DNA from: Thiovibrio frasassiensis
GTDB taxonomy: Bacteria; Desulfobacterota; Desulfobulbia; Desulfobulbales; Desulfurivibrionaceae
Assembly: GCF_029607905.1 (NCBI RefSeq)
Contig: NZ_JAPHEH010000001.1
Span: 277,530 to 341,529 of the forward strand
Direction of reading: 5' to 3'
DNA length: 64,000 bases
The translations under genes and the position numbers were made by a program. This document shows, one piece after another, positions 7,381 through 16,671 of this stretch. Within the stretch, counting starts at the first letter, position 1, and each line of letters begins with the position of its first letter. The notes beneath the pieces were generated by a model that did no database searches, was not told the origin of the DNA, and saw nothing but the letters and a program-made list of their open reading frames with translations.

Positions 7381-8751
7381 TCAATTCTTGCTCGCGCTTA
7401 GGCTCGCAATTTGGGCGCTTAAAAAGTCACCCTGCTTCTGGATACTGCTCAACAAGGTATCGAGCTGAACAAACTGCTTGGTAAGCAAGTCGTATTTATT
7501 GTTCAGCCTGATGGTCATGCTCTCGATCTGGTCGTCCAGCCGCTGGATGGTCTGATCAACCCGCCCCTTCTCGTTGGCAATCACCCCAAGAGTCGGTTTG
7601 GTGATATCCCGCAACTGCGCGTTCAACAGAGTGGCAACCCCGTCAATCCCATTGTCGGTATCGCCCACCAGAAGGAGCTGAACATCTTCCGGGTTACTTT
7701 CCAAGGCGGCGGCGAGAACCGTCTCATCAAGGGAGGCGGTGCCGTCCCGGTCAAAAGAAAGACCAATATCCGTCATGTTGCCATAGGCGCCACCCAACCC
7801 ACCAATCGAGGCCAACAGAGTCTGATTCAACTGGCTGGTCATGGTGCGGAAGGTGGAAACACCGGAAAGAGAACCACCCACCCCTGTGTCCTGATCGTAT
7901 TTGGAATTATCGGCAATCTCCTTGGCTGCGGCATTATAGGCCTCAATCATGGCGACGATCTTTGCCTTAACGCTGTCCATATCACTGGTAACCTTGACTG
8001 AGGAAGCGCCAGTGGCTTCCAGATTCAGGGTAACCCCGGAAATGATATCACTGATGGTATTGGTGGCGCGCTGATAAGTTATGCCGTTGATGGTCACTTC
8101 CGCATCAAGGCTTTCGGCAAGCCCCTGCACCTCGGTAAAGGTCAGGTCCGTGCCGTTGGTGTCAATGGTTACGGCGTTGGCCTCGCCGGTCTCGTTGGAA
8201 ACCAACACCAAATGAAAGGCCGTAGCCGTCCCAGTGCCGTCATCCATCACACTGGCGGTAACGCCGGGATTATTGACATCATTGTTGATCGCATCGCTGA
8301 GTTGCTGCAGGGTGGTGGAAGAGGCAACCGCCACACTGGACTGGGTACCATTGATGGTGTAGGCGAAAGTTCCAGTACCGCTGGCAATCGCGGTGTCTGC
8401 CGTGGCCACCCCGGAAGATTGCCAGGAGTTCTGCTTGGCCAATCTCCCTACTGTCACCGTGGATATCCCGGTGCTGGCTCCACTGCTGACCGTGGCAGTC
8501 AACACACTCGTCTGCGACGAGGAAATCTGCCGCGCCAAAAAGGTGGTGGACAAAGAGAGATCAAGAGCCTTCGTTTTAACCGCCAGCAACTTGGTGTTCA
8601 CGGTGTCGAACTCGGCGAGCTGATCCTTATACTGGAGCTGTTGCGCCTTGATATTGGTGATCGGTACCTGATCCGCGGCCTTGAGCTTCTCAATAATGCC
8701 CTGCAGATCGATACTGGAGCCTGCGCCAAGCGTGGAAATTGAACCAGCCAT
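7381..8751 (-). CDS. fliD: Flagellar filament cap protein FliD (hook-associated protein 2)
   Basis: Forms the pentameric cap that folds flagellin at the filament tip. The 456 residues have the conserved N-terminus (STLGAGSSIDLQGIIEKLK, then the coiled-coil IKAQQLQYKDQLAEFDTVNTKL) and a Thr/Ser-rich middle. The C-terminal FliD_C region includes DIGLSFDRDGTASLDE and ends in a heptad-like helix with DDQIESMTIRLNNKYDLL. The ATG follows AGGTGAG. The gene reads away from fliC with a terminator between them, so fliD-(fliT)-fliS-flaG is probably a separate transcript from fliC. Confidence 0.96.
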   Translation of the reverse strand: MAGSISTLGAGSSIDLQGIIEKLKAADQVPITNIKAQQLQYKDQLAEFDTVNTKLLAVKTKALDLSLSTTFLARQISSSQTSVLTATVSSGASTGISTVTVGRLAKQNSWQSSGVATADTAIASGTGTFAYTINGTQSSVAVASSTTLQQLSDAINNDVNNPGVTASVMDDGTGTATAFHLVLVSNETGEANAVTIDTNGTDLTFTEVQGLAESLDAEVTINGITYQRATNTISDIISGVTLNLEATGASSVKVTSDMDSVKAKIVAMIEAYNAAAKEIADNSKYDQDTGVGGSLSGVSTFRTMTSQLNQTLLASIGGLGGAYGNMTDIGLSFDRDGTASLDETVLAAALESNPEDVQLLLVGDTDNGIDGVATLLNAQLRDITKPTLGVIANEKGRVDQTIQRLDDQIESMTIRLNNKYDLLTKQFVQLDTLLSSIQKQGDFLSAQIASLSASKN

Positions 8752-8805
8752 GCTGTCTCACCTCTGTTAGATGTTGCGCCTCTTTGACAAGACCAACCTT
8801 TTACT

Positions 8806-8880
8806 CTTCGACAGGATCAGGAACTAACGGAAAATATCTTTTCAGGTTGAATTTCCGGTCGTGCTGAGCGTGTCGAAGCA
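8806..8880. repeat. Two-armed CTTCGACAGG/...TGTCGAAG dispersed repeat
   Basis: Left arm CTTCGACAGGATCAG (8806-8820) and right arm GTGCTGAGCGTGTCGAAGCA (8861-8880) are imperfect inverted repeats about 75 bp apart end to end. The same arrangement with better-conserved arms is at 42043-42119. This belongs to a widespread bacterial intergenic palindrome type. It sits between fliD and the fliC terminators. Confidence 0.65.
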
Positions 8881-8913
8881 TAAAAAATCTTACAAAACCT
8901 GCCCACCCGCTTG

Positions 8914-8950
8914 AAAAAAAGGGGGCTGGCGGCCAAAAACCGCCGCCCCC
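8914..8950 (-). terminator. Intrinsic terminator of fliC
   Basis: A GC-rich stem (GGGGG..GGCGG paired with CCGCC.CCCCC) around CCAAAAA, read on the minus strand as a hairpin followed by seven T. Placed 82 bp past the fliC stop. Confidence 0.88.
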
Positions 8951-8983
8951 TATGTAGCCAAAACCACATCCTCAGGCGTTAGA

Positions 8984-9015
8984 GCTGAAGAGCGATAAAT
9001 CACCCGCTCTTCAGC
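8984..9015 (-). terminator. Hairpin directly after fliC
   Basis: Perfect 11-bp inverted repeat (GCTGAAGAGCG / CGCTCTTCAGC) with a 10-base loop, starting 17 bp beyond the fliC stop. It lacks a T-run and may stabilise the abundant flagellin mRNA 3' end, with the 8914-8950 hairpin as the true terminator. Confidence 0.6.
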
Positions 9016-9031
9016 CCGTCAGCCCGATGGA

Positions 9032-10861
9032 TTAACGAAGCAGAGTCATGATGTTCTGCTGTACTGCGTTTGCCTGCGAGAGGGCATAACTACCAGCCTG
9101 TACCAGGATATTCATCTTGGCGAAGGTGGAACTCTCGTCGGCGAAGTCAACGTCACGAACAGCTGATTCAGCCGACTGGATGTTGACCCGGGTTACGGAG
9201 ATGTTACGCAGGGTTGCTTCAACCTGGTTCTGAGCAGAACCAAGACCGGAACGGATCTTATCCAACGCCTCCAAAGCAGAGTCAGCACGCTGGATGGTGG
9301 TCTGTGCGGCGCTAGCGGTGGTAACATCGGCATCAGCAATACCACCGGAGGCGGCTGCCACCTGGCTGGTTGCGCTGTTGAAACCGAAGGCTTCCATGGT
9401 CTGCTGATCACCCGTCAAGGCGATGTTTCCGGTGGAATTCAGCGTTACCGAACCGTGCTGGGAGCTGTTGGTAACAAGGGAAGAACCGAGAGCCTCGGTC
9501 TGCGCAGCCCCCTCATTGGCGCCCGCAGGGGTAAGGGCCTGAATGGACAACGTATCAGCAGCAACCTCGGTAGAGGCCACGAGGTTGATATCTTTGCCGT
9601 CTGTCCGGGTGATAACGGTTGCAGCACCGGGAGCAGACTGTGTAACGGTATACTCGCTGCCAAGGGCGCTTAATGCAGCAAAAATATTATCCCTGGTGGT
9701 AGCGGTATCAGAGGCGGCGTTATAGGTAATATTTACCCCGCCGACATTGATCTCCGAAGCCCCATCAGCAACATATGCCGCGGTGATAGAAACCGAGGTC
9801 CGGTTATCGACAAAACCGGAACCCAAGGTATTGTCGAAACTGGTCGCTGAATAGGCGCCGCCGTTATAAATAGCGATATTCCGGCCATCCGCTGCGGTAA
9901 GGGTCAGTTTGCCGTCGGCAGAAACAGAAGCGCTAACCCCGGTCTCTGCCTGCTTGGCGTTGATCGCCGAAACCAGCGCGCCATCAGCATCATTTGCCAC
10001 CACGGTAACCGCACCTACATTGATACCATTGATTACCAGACCGCCATCGGCGATGGTGCCGCCGACAATGGTACCGGTTCCGGCCCAGCTCGTCTCGGCG
10101 GTAGCCTTGACACTGGTGGTTTCTGTGGTTCTGTTGATCGCAGCAGCCAACCCCTCGGCCGACAGCTGACTAACGCCCTGACCGGCGAGATTACCCGCAA
10201 GATCAACGCCATTGATCGTCAGATCGTTGGCCGCCAACTGGGCGTATGTCCCGTCTCCCAGAGTAGCATTCGTGTATTGAACAAAGTTGGAGGTGCTGTC
10301 CAGACTTTTCAGATTGGTCTGGGTGGTGGTGGTGTTGATAGTGGCCAACCGACCAACATGGCTGGCATCGGCGTTGTCGATGGAAACGGATACGGTCTGG
10401 TTGGCATAGGCGCCAACCTGGAAAGATTTATTGGTAAAATTGCCTTTCAACAGGGTCTGGCCATTGAAAGCGGTGGTATCGGCAATGATGTTCATCTCTT
10501 CCAGCAGCTTGTTGACGTCGGCCTGAATAGCTGCCCGAGAAACGGTGTTCTGACCGTCGGACGCCGCCTGGATAGCCTTGGTCCTGATGGTGGTTACGAT
10601 GTTGATGGACTCTTCCAAAGCACCGTCAGCAACCTGTACCAGAGAGATAGCATCGCCGGCATTCCTCATGGCCTGACCAAGACCTGTGGCCTGGGCCCGC
10701 AGAGAGTCGGCAATGGTCATGCCCGAAGCATCATCCGCGGCACGGTTGATCCGCAGACCGGAAGAAAGACGCTCCAAAGATTTGCTCAGCGAACCGCTGG
10801 TGCCAAGCATATTCCGATGAGCACTCATTGCATCGATGTTGGTATTGATTCTGAAACCCAT
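9032..10861 (-). CDS. fliC: Flagellin
   Basis: Structural subunit of the flagellar filament, exported by the flagellar type III system. 609 residues with the conserved N-terminal D0/D1 helices (MGFRINTNIDAMSAHRNML, LSSGLRINRAADDASGM) and the C-terminal D1/D0 (SALEALDKIRSGLGSAQN, then VQQNIMTLLR at the end). The central 180-500 region is Thr/Ser/Ala-rich and variable and would be surface-exposed, with many potential O-glycosylation sites. Start ATG 10861 has GGAGGT upstream. The adjacent OGT-type gene and nucleotide-sugar genes suggest that the filament is glycosylated; this is inference. Confidence 0.98.
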   Translation of the reverse strand: MGFRINTNIDAMSAHRNMLGTSGSLSKSLERLSSGLRINRAADDASGMTIADSLRAQATGLGQAMRNAGDAISLVQVADGALEESINIVTTIRTKAIQAASDGQNTVSRAAIQADVNKLLEEMNIIADTTAFNGQTLLKGNFTNKSFQVGAYANQTVSVSIDNADASHVGRLATINTTTTQTNLKSLDSTSNFVQYTNATLGDGTYAQLAANDLTINGVDLAGNLAGQGVSQLSAEGLAAAINRTTETTSVKATAETSWAGTGTIVGGTIADGGLVINGINVGAVTVVANDADGALVSAINAKQAETGVSASVSADGKLTLTAADGRNIAIYNGGAYSATSFDNTLGSGFVDNRTSVSITAAYVADGASEINVGGVNITYNAASDTATTRDNIFAALSALGSEYTVTQSAPGAATVITRTDGKDINLVASTEVAADTLSIQALTPAGANEGAAQTEALGSSLVTNSSQHGSVTLNSTGNIALTGDQQTMEAFGFNSATSQVAAASGGIADADVTTASAAQTTIQRADSALEALDKIRSGLGSAQNQVEATLRNISVTRVNIQSAESAVRDVDFADESSTFAKMNILVQAGSYALSQANAVQQNIMTLLR

Positions 10862-10867
10862 GGTGAA

Positions 10868-10920
10868 ACCTCCGTGTTGTGTGTGTTTGTGAATACCGGC
10901 TTCCTTGCCGGCGTTTTAAA
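10868..10920 (-). promoter_or_regulatory. fliC leader with sigma28-like promoter
   Basis: On the minus strand TTTAAAACG (10912-10920) is followed about 11 bp later by GCCGGTAT (10893-10900), resembling the FliA consensus TAAA-N-GCCGATAA at six of eight -10 positions. A short leader with GGAGGT (10868-10873) follows. Caution: the -10 half is also part of a CCGGC/GCCGG palindrome. No clear sigma54 -24/-12 element was found here. Confidence 0.5.
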
Positions 10921-11328
10921 GCATATGTTGTTTTTTTGTTGCAGTTCCTGGCAGGTGTGTCTGGCAGCTCTTTTTGTCACCTCCTTCCCGACCAAACCCT
11001 ACACGCATTTTAATCATTGCTTGATTTTCTTATCGACCCTCCCGGATTAAACTTTAAAAGAAATATTTGTCCTGAACGCGCATCGATACAAAATGCCCTT
11101 CCCCCTTGGAGGCAATGCTTCCTGGGGAGAAGAGACGAGGACTCGGATGATCTCGGGAAAAGTTCGAAATGAGGGGGATTACAACAAGCTATTGCGGTAA
11201 AACGGGAAGATGCTTAATGTATAATTGCATTCTGCACATAAAGAATATATATTGAAAATGTGGCAAGATTATCGCCTCCATAACCACCACAACTTTCCTG
11301 TGTTCTCCGTGCAGAAAGGAGCAATACC
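10921..11328. other. Intergenic region between fliC and the small gene at 11329
   Basis: About 400 bp separate the divergent fliC and the small gene. Apart from the fliC promoter just outside its left edge I see no gene, terminator or repeat here. The segment just before 11329 holds an AAAGGAG ribosome site. Confidence 0.5.
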
Positions 11329-11628
11329 ATGGGACCGGAAATAAGTTCGGCAACGCAAGCACCAGCATCTCGCCTGGCTCCTACGAATGTATCCAGAACA
11401 AATACCATGCAGAAAGTGCGGCAGGCCCAGGCAGAGCAACAACGTGCCGCGCAAAATACTGCGTCAGCCCAAGCCTCAGCCCAGGAATCGCAAAACAATC
11501 TGCGGGCTGCGCAGGCGGAAGAGCGTCGAGCTGCGGAGAGAGTTAGCTCGGCCCAGGCCGAGCACCGGAAAAACAACCAGCCCCAGCAATCCCAGACAAC
11601 CGGGGAAAACATCAACATTCTGGCCTGA
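11329..11628 (+). CDS. Small Ala/Gln-rich coiled-coil protein, unknown
   Basis: 99 residues, start ATG preceded by AAAGGAG at good spacing. Residues 25-85 are dominated by Ala, Gln, Glu and Arg in a heptad-like pattern (VRQAQAEQQRAAQNTASAQASAQ, RAAQAEERRAAERV), predicting one long amphipathic helix. Termini are polar and disordered, with no signal peptide, Cys or membrane segment. Divergent from fliC and upstream of the glycosyltransferase. I do not recognise a family. Composition is low-complexity, but the ribosome site and clean boundaries support a real gene. Confidence 0.6.
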   Translation: MGPEISSATQAPASRLAPTNVSRTNTMQKVRQAQAEQQRAAQNTASAQASAQESQNNLRAAQAEERRAAERVSSAQAEHRKNNQPQQSQTTGENINILA

Positions 11629-11919
11629 GCCCGTTACCCCCCCGGCCTAAACGGCTTGCATAACAAACCGACAATCCGCCCCCTGCTGCCCCCAATGCTC
11701 AAACAAATCCCTGTGCTTTTTCAATGGGTATTGAAAATTCAAACAGACTCGACTACACTAATTCGAAATCCGTGGACGTCTGATTTTTAATATCCTGCTA
11801 TTGTAGCTATCCTACAGCTTTTAAGGGAGAAAAATTCAGTTGCTGCTCGATACCAAGACCCTCCTTTGCAGTCACCCCTCAGAAAACATTTATTCTCTCT
11901 TTCAGGCTATCATTCTTCC

Positions 11920-14262
11920 ATGAGCCCTCCCAAAAAACAAAAACATTCTGCGACTAAAAGACAACATCAAAAGACTCCCCCCAATCAAAAAACTTCCTTT
12001 GATATCGAACAGGCCTTGGCCAAGGCTATCAAGAATCACCAAGCAGGAAACCTGCAACAAGCAGAAAAGCTATACAGAGAGATACTCTCACTAAAACCAA
12101 ATCATGCGGAAACATTGCATGGGCTAGCTATCATTGCTTGCCAATGCAGACAATATACCGCAGCAGTCTCTCTCTTCCAAAAAGCTATTCATGAAGAGCC
12201 TACCAAAGCAGTGTATTATTATAATTTGGGCAATGCCTTCAAAGATCTGGGTCGATTTAATGAGGCCCTACCATGTTACGGACAGGCCCTGCGTTTAAAG
12301 CCAGATTATATTGAGGCATTAAACAACCTGGGGATAATTTTTCACAGCCAAGGAAAGTTTGACGAAGCAATCGCCGCCTACCACGAGGCATTACAGCTCA
12401 AACCGGATCATGCCGATGCCCTGTATAATCTGGCCAACACCCTGTACTCCCAAGGGCGGACCCAAGAATCCCTTTTATCTGCCCAAAAGGCCCTGGCGGC
12501 AAAAGAGGATTCCCCGGAAGTATACACCCTGCTGGGATATATTTTTCATAAACAAAAAAAATGGGAGGCTGCAGTTAAATGCTTCCAACATGCATTGCAT
12601 CTCAGCCCAACGACCGCCATCCACTACTCTAATTTAGCCCTGGCCTTTCAAGAACAAGGAAAACTGGACGAAGCAGTAGCTTGCTATCAAAAGGCTATCG
12701 AACTGGATCCAGATTCCGCGATCGTATACAACAACCTCGGGAATCTCCTCAACAAACAAGATCGCCTCCTGGACGCCGAATCCTGTCTTCGCCAAGCACT
12801 AAAGCTCATGCCAGATTGTGCTGAGATGCACGGCAACCTTGGTGGCATTCTGAGGAGTCAGGGCCGGTTTACCGAAGCCGAAGCCAGCCTTCGCATGGCA
12901 CTGGACATCATGCCTGATTATGCCTCGGCGTATAACAATCTGGCCAATACTCTCATGGCGCAAGGCTACCTCGCCGAGGCCGAAGCCAATTTTCGCCGAG
13001 CCTTGGAACTCAAGCCCGATTTTATCGAAGCGCATAGCTCCCTGCTTTTTGCGTTGAATTACCACCCGGATAAAAGTGGTGAGGCAATTTTTGAGACGTA
13101 CCAAGAATATGACAAGCTGTTTGGCTTTCCCCATCGAAACAAATGGCAGAGACACACCAATAGCCGGGTTGTAAACCGCCGCCTGAAGGTAGGCTATGTA
13201 TCTCCGGACTTTCGCCACCACTCGGCGCGCCATGTCCTGGAACCTTTGCTTGCCCACCGCGACAAGAAGGTGTTGGAGGTGTATGCCTATGCCGAACTCT
13301 CCAGAGAAGACACGAAAACAGCCCTATACAAGGGATATGTGGACCACTGGATACCCACAGCAGGCCTGACCGACGACGCTCTTGCCGAACACATCCGTGC
13401 CGACGCCATCGACATTCTGGTTGATCTCGCCGGGCAGACAACCAACAATAGACTGGGGGTATTTGCCCGCAAACCGGCCCCGATCTCAGTTTCATGGATC
13501 GGATGTGGCTACACCACGGGACTTACCGCCATTGACTATTACCTGACAGACCGCGCCATGGCTCCTGCCGGTAGCGAAAAATTTTTTTCCGAAACGCCCT
13601 GGCGTTTGACAACCCCTGGATTTACCTACCGTCCGGCAGAAGGTATGGGCTCCGTAAATCCCTTGCCGGCAATAGCGCGTGGACATGTTACTTTTGGGAC
13701 CCTTACTCGGGCAATCCGTATCAACCACCGAACAATTCGGGTGTGGTCGGAGATTCTGAAACAGGTGGCAAACTCTAGATTGGTGATCGACAGCAGCAAT
13801 TTTAAAGACACTGCCCTACAGACAGCTTTGGCCAAAAAATTTGCCGCTCATGGTATCAGCCGAGAGCGGCTGGAAATCGGCTTCCACAGCCCACCGTGGG
13901 ATGTGCTGCGTGGCATGGATATTATGCTGGATTGTTTCCCCCACAACTCCGGCACCACACTGGTTGAATCCCTTTACATGGGGGTGCCCTTCGTTACCCT
14001 TGCAGGCCGACCCAGCGTGGGGCGACTTGGAAGTGCAGTCCTAGAAGGAGTTGATCATCCAGAGTGGATTGCCAGAACGGAAGACGAGTATGTGAAAATC
14101 GCCGTGGCCTTGGCCTCCGACCTCCCACAATTGGCAGCGCTACGTATTGTTTTGCGGAAAGAGTTGGAGACGGGTCCGCTCATGGATGAACCGTCCTTCG
14201 CACGCAAATTGGAATCTGCATACAGGGAGATGTTTGCAAAATGGTGCGAGAAAAATCAATGA
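11920..14262 (+). CDS. TPR-containing O-GlcNAc-transferase (SPINDLY/GT41)-like glycosyltransferase
   Basis: About 780 residues from ATG 11920. An in-frame TTG at 11866 would add 18 residues; neither has a good ribosome site. After a basic N-terminus, roughly ten tetratricopeptide repeats (about residues 30-400) are visible as recurring AEKLYREILSLKPNHAE / NLGNAFKDLGRFNEAL units. From about residue 420 is the GT41 catalytic region: KVGYVSPDFRHHSARHVL, DILVDLAGQTTNNRLGVFARKPAP, WIGCGYTTG, FGTLTRAIRINHRTI and DCFPHNSGTTLVESLYMGVPFVTL. These enzymes transfer a sugar to Ser/Thr of proteins; next to fliC, flagellin is the likely acceptor. First gene of a run translationally coupled to rfbF by an ATGA overlap. 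The 290 bp upstream (11629-11919) show nothing else. Confidence 0.9.
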   Translation: MSPPKKQKHSATKRQHQKTPPNQKTSFDIEQALAKAIKNHQAGNLQQAEKLYREILSLKPNHAETLHGLAIIACQCRQYTAAVSLFQKAIHEEPTKAVYYYNLGNAFKDLGRFNEALPCYGQALRLKPDYIEALNNLGIIFHSQGKFDEAIAAYHEALQLKPDHADALYNLANTLYSQGRTQESLLSAQKALAAKEDSPEVYTLLGYIFHKQKKWEAAVKCFQHALHLSPTTAIHYSNLALAFQEQGKLDEAVACYQKAIELDPDSAIVYNNLGNLLNKQDRLLDAESCLRQALKLMPDCAEMHGNLGGILRSQGRFTEAEASLRMALDIMPDYASAYNNLANTLMAQGYLAEAEANFRRALELKPDFIEAHSSLLFALNYHPDKSGEAIFETYQEYDKLFGFPHRNKWQRHTNSRVVNRRLKVGYVSPDFRHHSARHVLEPLLAHRDKKVLEVYAYAELSREDTKTALYKGYVDHWIPTAGLTDDALAEHIRADAIDILVDLAGQTTNNRLGVFARKPAPISVSWIGCGYTTGLTAIDYYLTDRAMAPAGSEKFFSETPWRLTTPGFTYRPAEGMGSVNPLPAIARGHVTFGTLTRAIRINHRTIRVWSEILKQVANSRLVIDSSNFKDTALQTALAKKFAAHGISRERLEIGFHSPPWDVLRGMDIMLDCFPHNSGTTLVESLYMGVPFVTLAGRPSVGRLGSAVLEGVDHPEWIARTEDEYVKIAVALASDLPQLAALRIVLRKELETGPLMDEPSFARKLESAYREMFAKWCEKNQ

Positions 14263-15029
14263 AAGCCGTTATCCTCGCCGGGGGACTCGGCACCCGCATT
14301 AGCGAGGAAACCCACCTGAAGCCCAAGCCCATGGTTGAAATCGGTGGCAGGCCGATTCTATGGCACATTATGAAACTTTACTCCGCCCACGGGGTGAATG
14401 ACTTCGTGATCTGTTGCGGCTACAAGGGCTACATCATCAAGGAGTATTTTGCCAACTACTTCCTGCACATGTCGGATGTGACCTTTGACATGGCAAATAA
14501 CCGGATGGAAGTACACGAACAACATGTTGAGCCATGGCGGGTCACACTTATAAACACTGGAGAGGATACGCTTACCGGCAGCAGACTCAAGTGGGTTGCA
14601 CCGTACATCCAAAACGAAGAGGCATTCTGCTTTACTTACGGTGATGGTCTGGCGGATGTGAATGTGACCGCTGCAATTGCCTTTCATCGGCAGCACGGCA
14701 AACTCGCAACCATCACGGCCGTGCAACCGCCTGGCCGATACGGCGCCCTACAAGTAAATGGTTCACAAGTGGATGGCTTCATGGAAAAACCGCGCTGCAA
14801 TGGTGGATTGATCAATGGCGGTTTTTTTATCCTTTCCCCCAAATGCCTCGACTATATCGAGGGCAACAATTCGAGTTGGGAGGGCAAACCGCTGACCACC
14901 CTTGCCGCTGCGGGGCAACTCATGGCTTTCGAACACAAAGGCTTCTGGCAGCCAATGGATACATTACGCGAGAAAAACCAACTCGAAGAACTTTGGCATT
15001 CGGACAAGGCCCCGTGGAAAATCTGGTAA
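14259..15029 (+). CDS. rfbF: Glucose-1-phosphate cytidylyltransferase
   Basis: Makes CDP-glucose from CTP and glucose-1-phosphate, the first committed step to CDP-6-deoxyhexoses. 256 residues, the usual length, starting at the ATG of an ATGA overlap with the OGT gene stop. Motifs: MKAVILAGGLGTRISEET (nucleotide binding), KPKPMVEIGGRPILWHIMKLY, then YGDGLADV, PPGRYGALQ, EKP and INGGFF, all typical of RfbF. Coupled to rfbG by a TAATG overlap. Confidence 0.96.
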   Translation: MKAVILAGGLGTRISEETHLKPKPMVEIGGRPILWHIMKLYSAHGVNDFVICCGYKGYIIKEYFANYFLHMSDVTFDMANNRMEVHEQHVEPWRVTLINTGEDTLTGSRLKWVAPYIQNEEAFCFTYGDGLADVNVTAAIAFHRQHGKLATITAVQPPGRYGALQVNGSQVDGFMEKPRCNGGLINGGFFILSPKCLDYIEGNNSSWEGKPLTTLAAAGQLMAFEHKGFWQPMDTLREKNQLEELWHSDKAPWKIW

Positions 15030-16111
15030 TGATGAATCCATCCTACTGGCAAGGTCGCTCGGTTTTGGTCACCGGCCACACCGGTTTTAAGGGAGGGTGG
15101 CTCACCCTCTGGCTTCATCGGCTTGGCGCAAAGATACATGGTTATTCGCTTGATCCGCCGACCACCCCAAGTCTGTTTGAGGTCGCGAATATCGCGCCCC
15201 TGCTGGATTCACATACTTTGGCTGACCTGGCAAATCTTGCGCAGCTGCAAGCAACATTTCGTGAGACCCAGCCCGAAGTAGTGTTTCATTTGGCGGCTCA
15301 ACCTTTGGTGCGGGAGGGATATCGCGACCCACTGGGAACCTTGGCCAGCAATGTAATGGGCACGGCACATGTGCTTGAGGTGGCTCGTATGACCGCTTCG
15401 GTACACGCGATCGTAATCATCACCACCGACAAGGTCTATGAAAACAGAGAATGGGAACATCCATATCGAGAAATCGATCCGCTGGGGGGACATGACCCTT
15501 ATAGTGCCAGCAAGGCGGCAGCGGAGATCGTGACCGCCAGTTATCGTGCGAGTTACTTCGGCCAAGGAACAGATCATTCGGCCCAGCTTGCAACAGTTCG
15601 AGCCGGCAATGTGATCGGGGGCGGTGATTGGGCTGCCGACCGGTTGGTGCCAGACTGCTTGCGTGCCTTTGCTGAGGATGATACGGTACGACTACGTTTT
15701 CCCAGGGCCATGCGGCCGTGGCAGCACGTACTGGAGCCGCTTGCCGGTTATCTGCTGCTGGCGGAACAACTCCTCAGCACCGATGGCAAACGATTTGCCA
15801 AGGCCTGGAACTTTGGCCCCGATACACGCAGCGACGTCACTGTGGGCGAGGTCGCCGAGGCCACAGCACGTTATTGGGGGAAAGACGCGAGTGTTGAATA
15901 TATGCCCTTGTCCGACCATCCTCACGAGGCTAGACTACTTCGACTCGACAGCACTCAGGCGCGATGTGAACTTGGCTGGCAACCCCGCTGGTCGCTGCAA
16001 CACGCCCTTGAGCAGACAGTTGCCTGGCACCGAACCTGGCTGCAGGGAGCGGATATGGCCGCCTACAGCCTTGAGCAGATCCGCGCTTACGAGGAGCACG
16101 GTCAACCATGA
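15029..16111 (+). CDS. rfbG: CDP-glucose 4,6-dehydratase
   Basis: Converts CDP-glucose to CDP-4-keto-6-deoxyglucose with bound NAD. Start ATG 15029 overlaps the rfbF stop (ATG 15032 is equally possible), giving about 360 residues, normal for the family. Short-chain extended Rossmann features: TGHTGFKGGWL (15-25), the family-specific HLAAQPLVREGY, TTDKVYEN, and a YSASK catalytic Tyr/Lys near 158-162 within GGHDPYSASKAAAE. VRAGNVIGGGDWA follows. It ends in an ATGA overlap with the next gene. Confidence 0.96.
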   Translation: MMNPSYWQGRSVLVTGHTGFKGGWLTLWLHRLGAKIHGYSLDPPTTPSLFEVANIAPLLDSHTLADLANLAQLQATFRETQPEVVFHLAAQPLVREGYRDPLGTLASNVMGTAHVLEVARMTASVHAIVIITTDKVYENREWEHPYREIDPLGGHDPYSASKAAAEIVTASYRASYFGQGTDHSAQLATVRAGNVIGGGDWAADRLVPDCLRAFAEDDTVRLRFPRAMRPWQHVLEPLAGYLLLAEQLLSTDGKRFAKAWNFGPDTRSDVTVGEVAEATARYWGKDASVEYMPLSDHPHEARLLRLDSTQARCELGWQPRWSLQHALEQTVAWHRTWLQGADMAAYSLEQIRAYEEHGQP

Positions 16112-16671
16112 AGAGCTGTTTCGCCCTTTCCGAAACACCCCTGCCGGGGCTGACCCTCTTACAACGAAAGCCCTTTGGCGACAATCGTGGATTCTTTGAA
16201 CGCCTGTTCTGCCATCAAGAACTCCAAGCTTTCGTTCCCGGCAAAAATATTATGCAAATCAACCACACTCTGACCACAAAAATCGGGACAATCCGAGGCA
16301 TACACTTCCAGTACCCGCCCCATACCGAAACCAAGCTTGTAAGCTGCCTGCACGGCGAAGTGTACGATGTCGCCGTGGACCTGCGGCAAGGATCCCCAAC
16401 CTTTCTGCGTTGGCACGCTGAAATACTCAGTGGTGACAATCACAAAACTCTTATTATCCCGGAAGGTTTTGCCCACGGATTTCAGACCCTTACCGAAAAA
16501 TGTGAAATGTTGTATTTACACACCGCCGCATATCACCCAAATGCAGAAGGCGGGATACACAGCCAGGATCCACGGCTGGCTATCCGCTGGCCCCTGCCCA
16601 TTAGCGTTCTTTCTTCCCGCGATGCGACCCATCAGTTGCTGCTTGATGATTTTACCGGAATAACGATATGA
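16108..16671 (+). CDS. dTDP-4-dehydrorhamnose 3,5-epimerase (RfbC)-family sugar epimerase
   Basis: 187 residues of the RmlC cupin family: GDNRGFFERLF, MQINHTLTTKIGTIRGIHFQ with the active-site His region, VSCLHGEVYDVAVDLRQGSPTF and IPEGFAHGFQTL. Context says that the substrate is CDP-4-keto-6-deoxyglucose rather than the dTDP sugar, because it sits between rfbG and a C-methyltransferase gene with overlapping start/stop codons on both sides. It would epimerise C3 and/or C5. The substrate is an inference. Confidence 0.88.
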   Translation: MKSCFALSETPLPGLTLLQRKPFGDNRGFFERLFCHQELQAFVPGKNIMQINHTLTTKIGTIRGIHFQYPPHTETKLVSCLHGEVYDVAVDLRQGSPTFLRWHAEILSGDNHKTLIIPEGFAHGFQTLTEKCEMLYLHTAAYHPNAEGGIHSQDPRLAIRWPLPISVLSSRDATHQLLLDDFTGITI

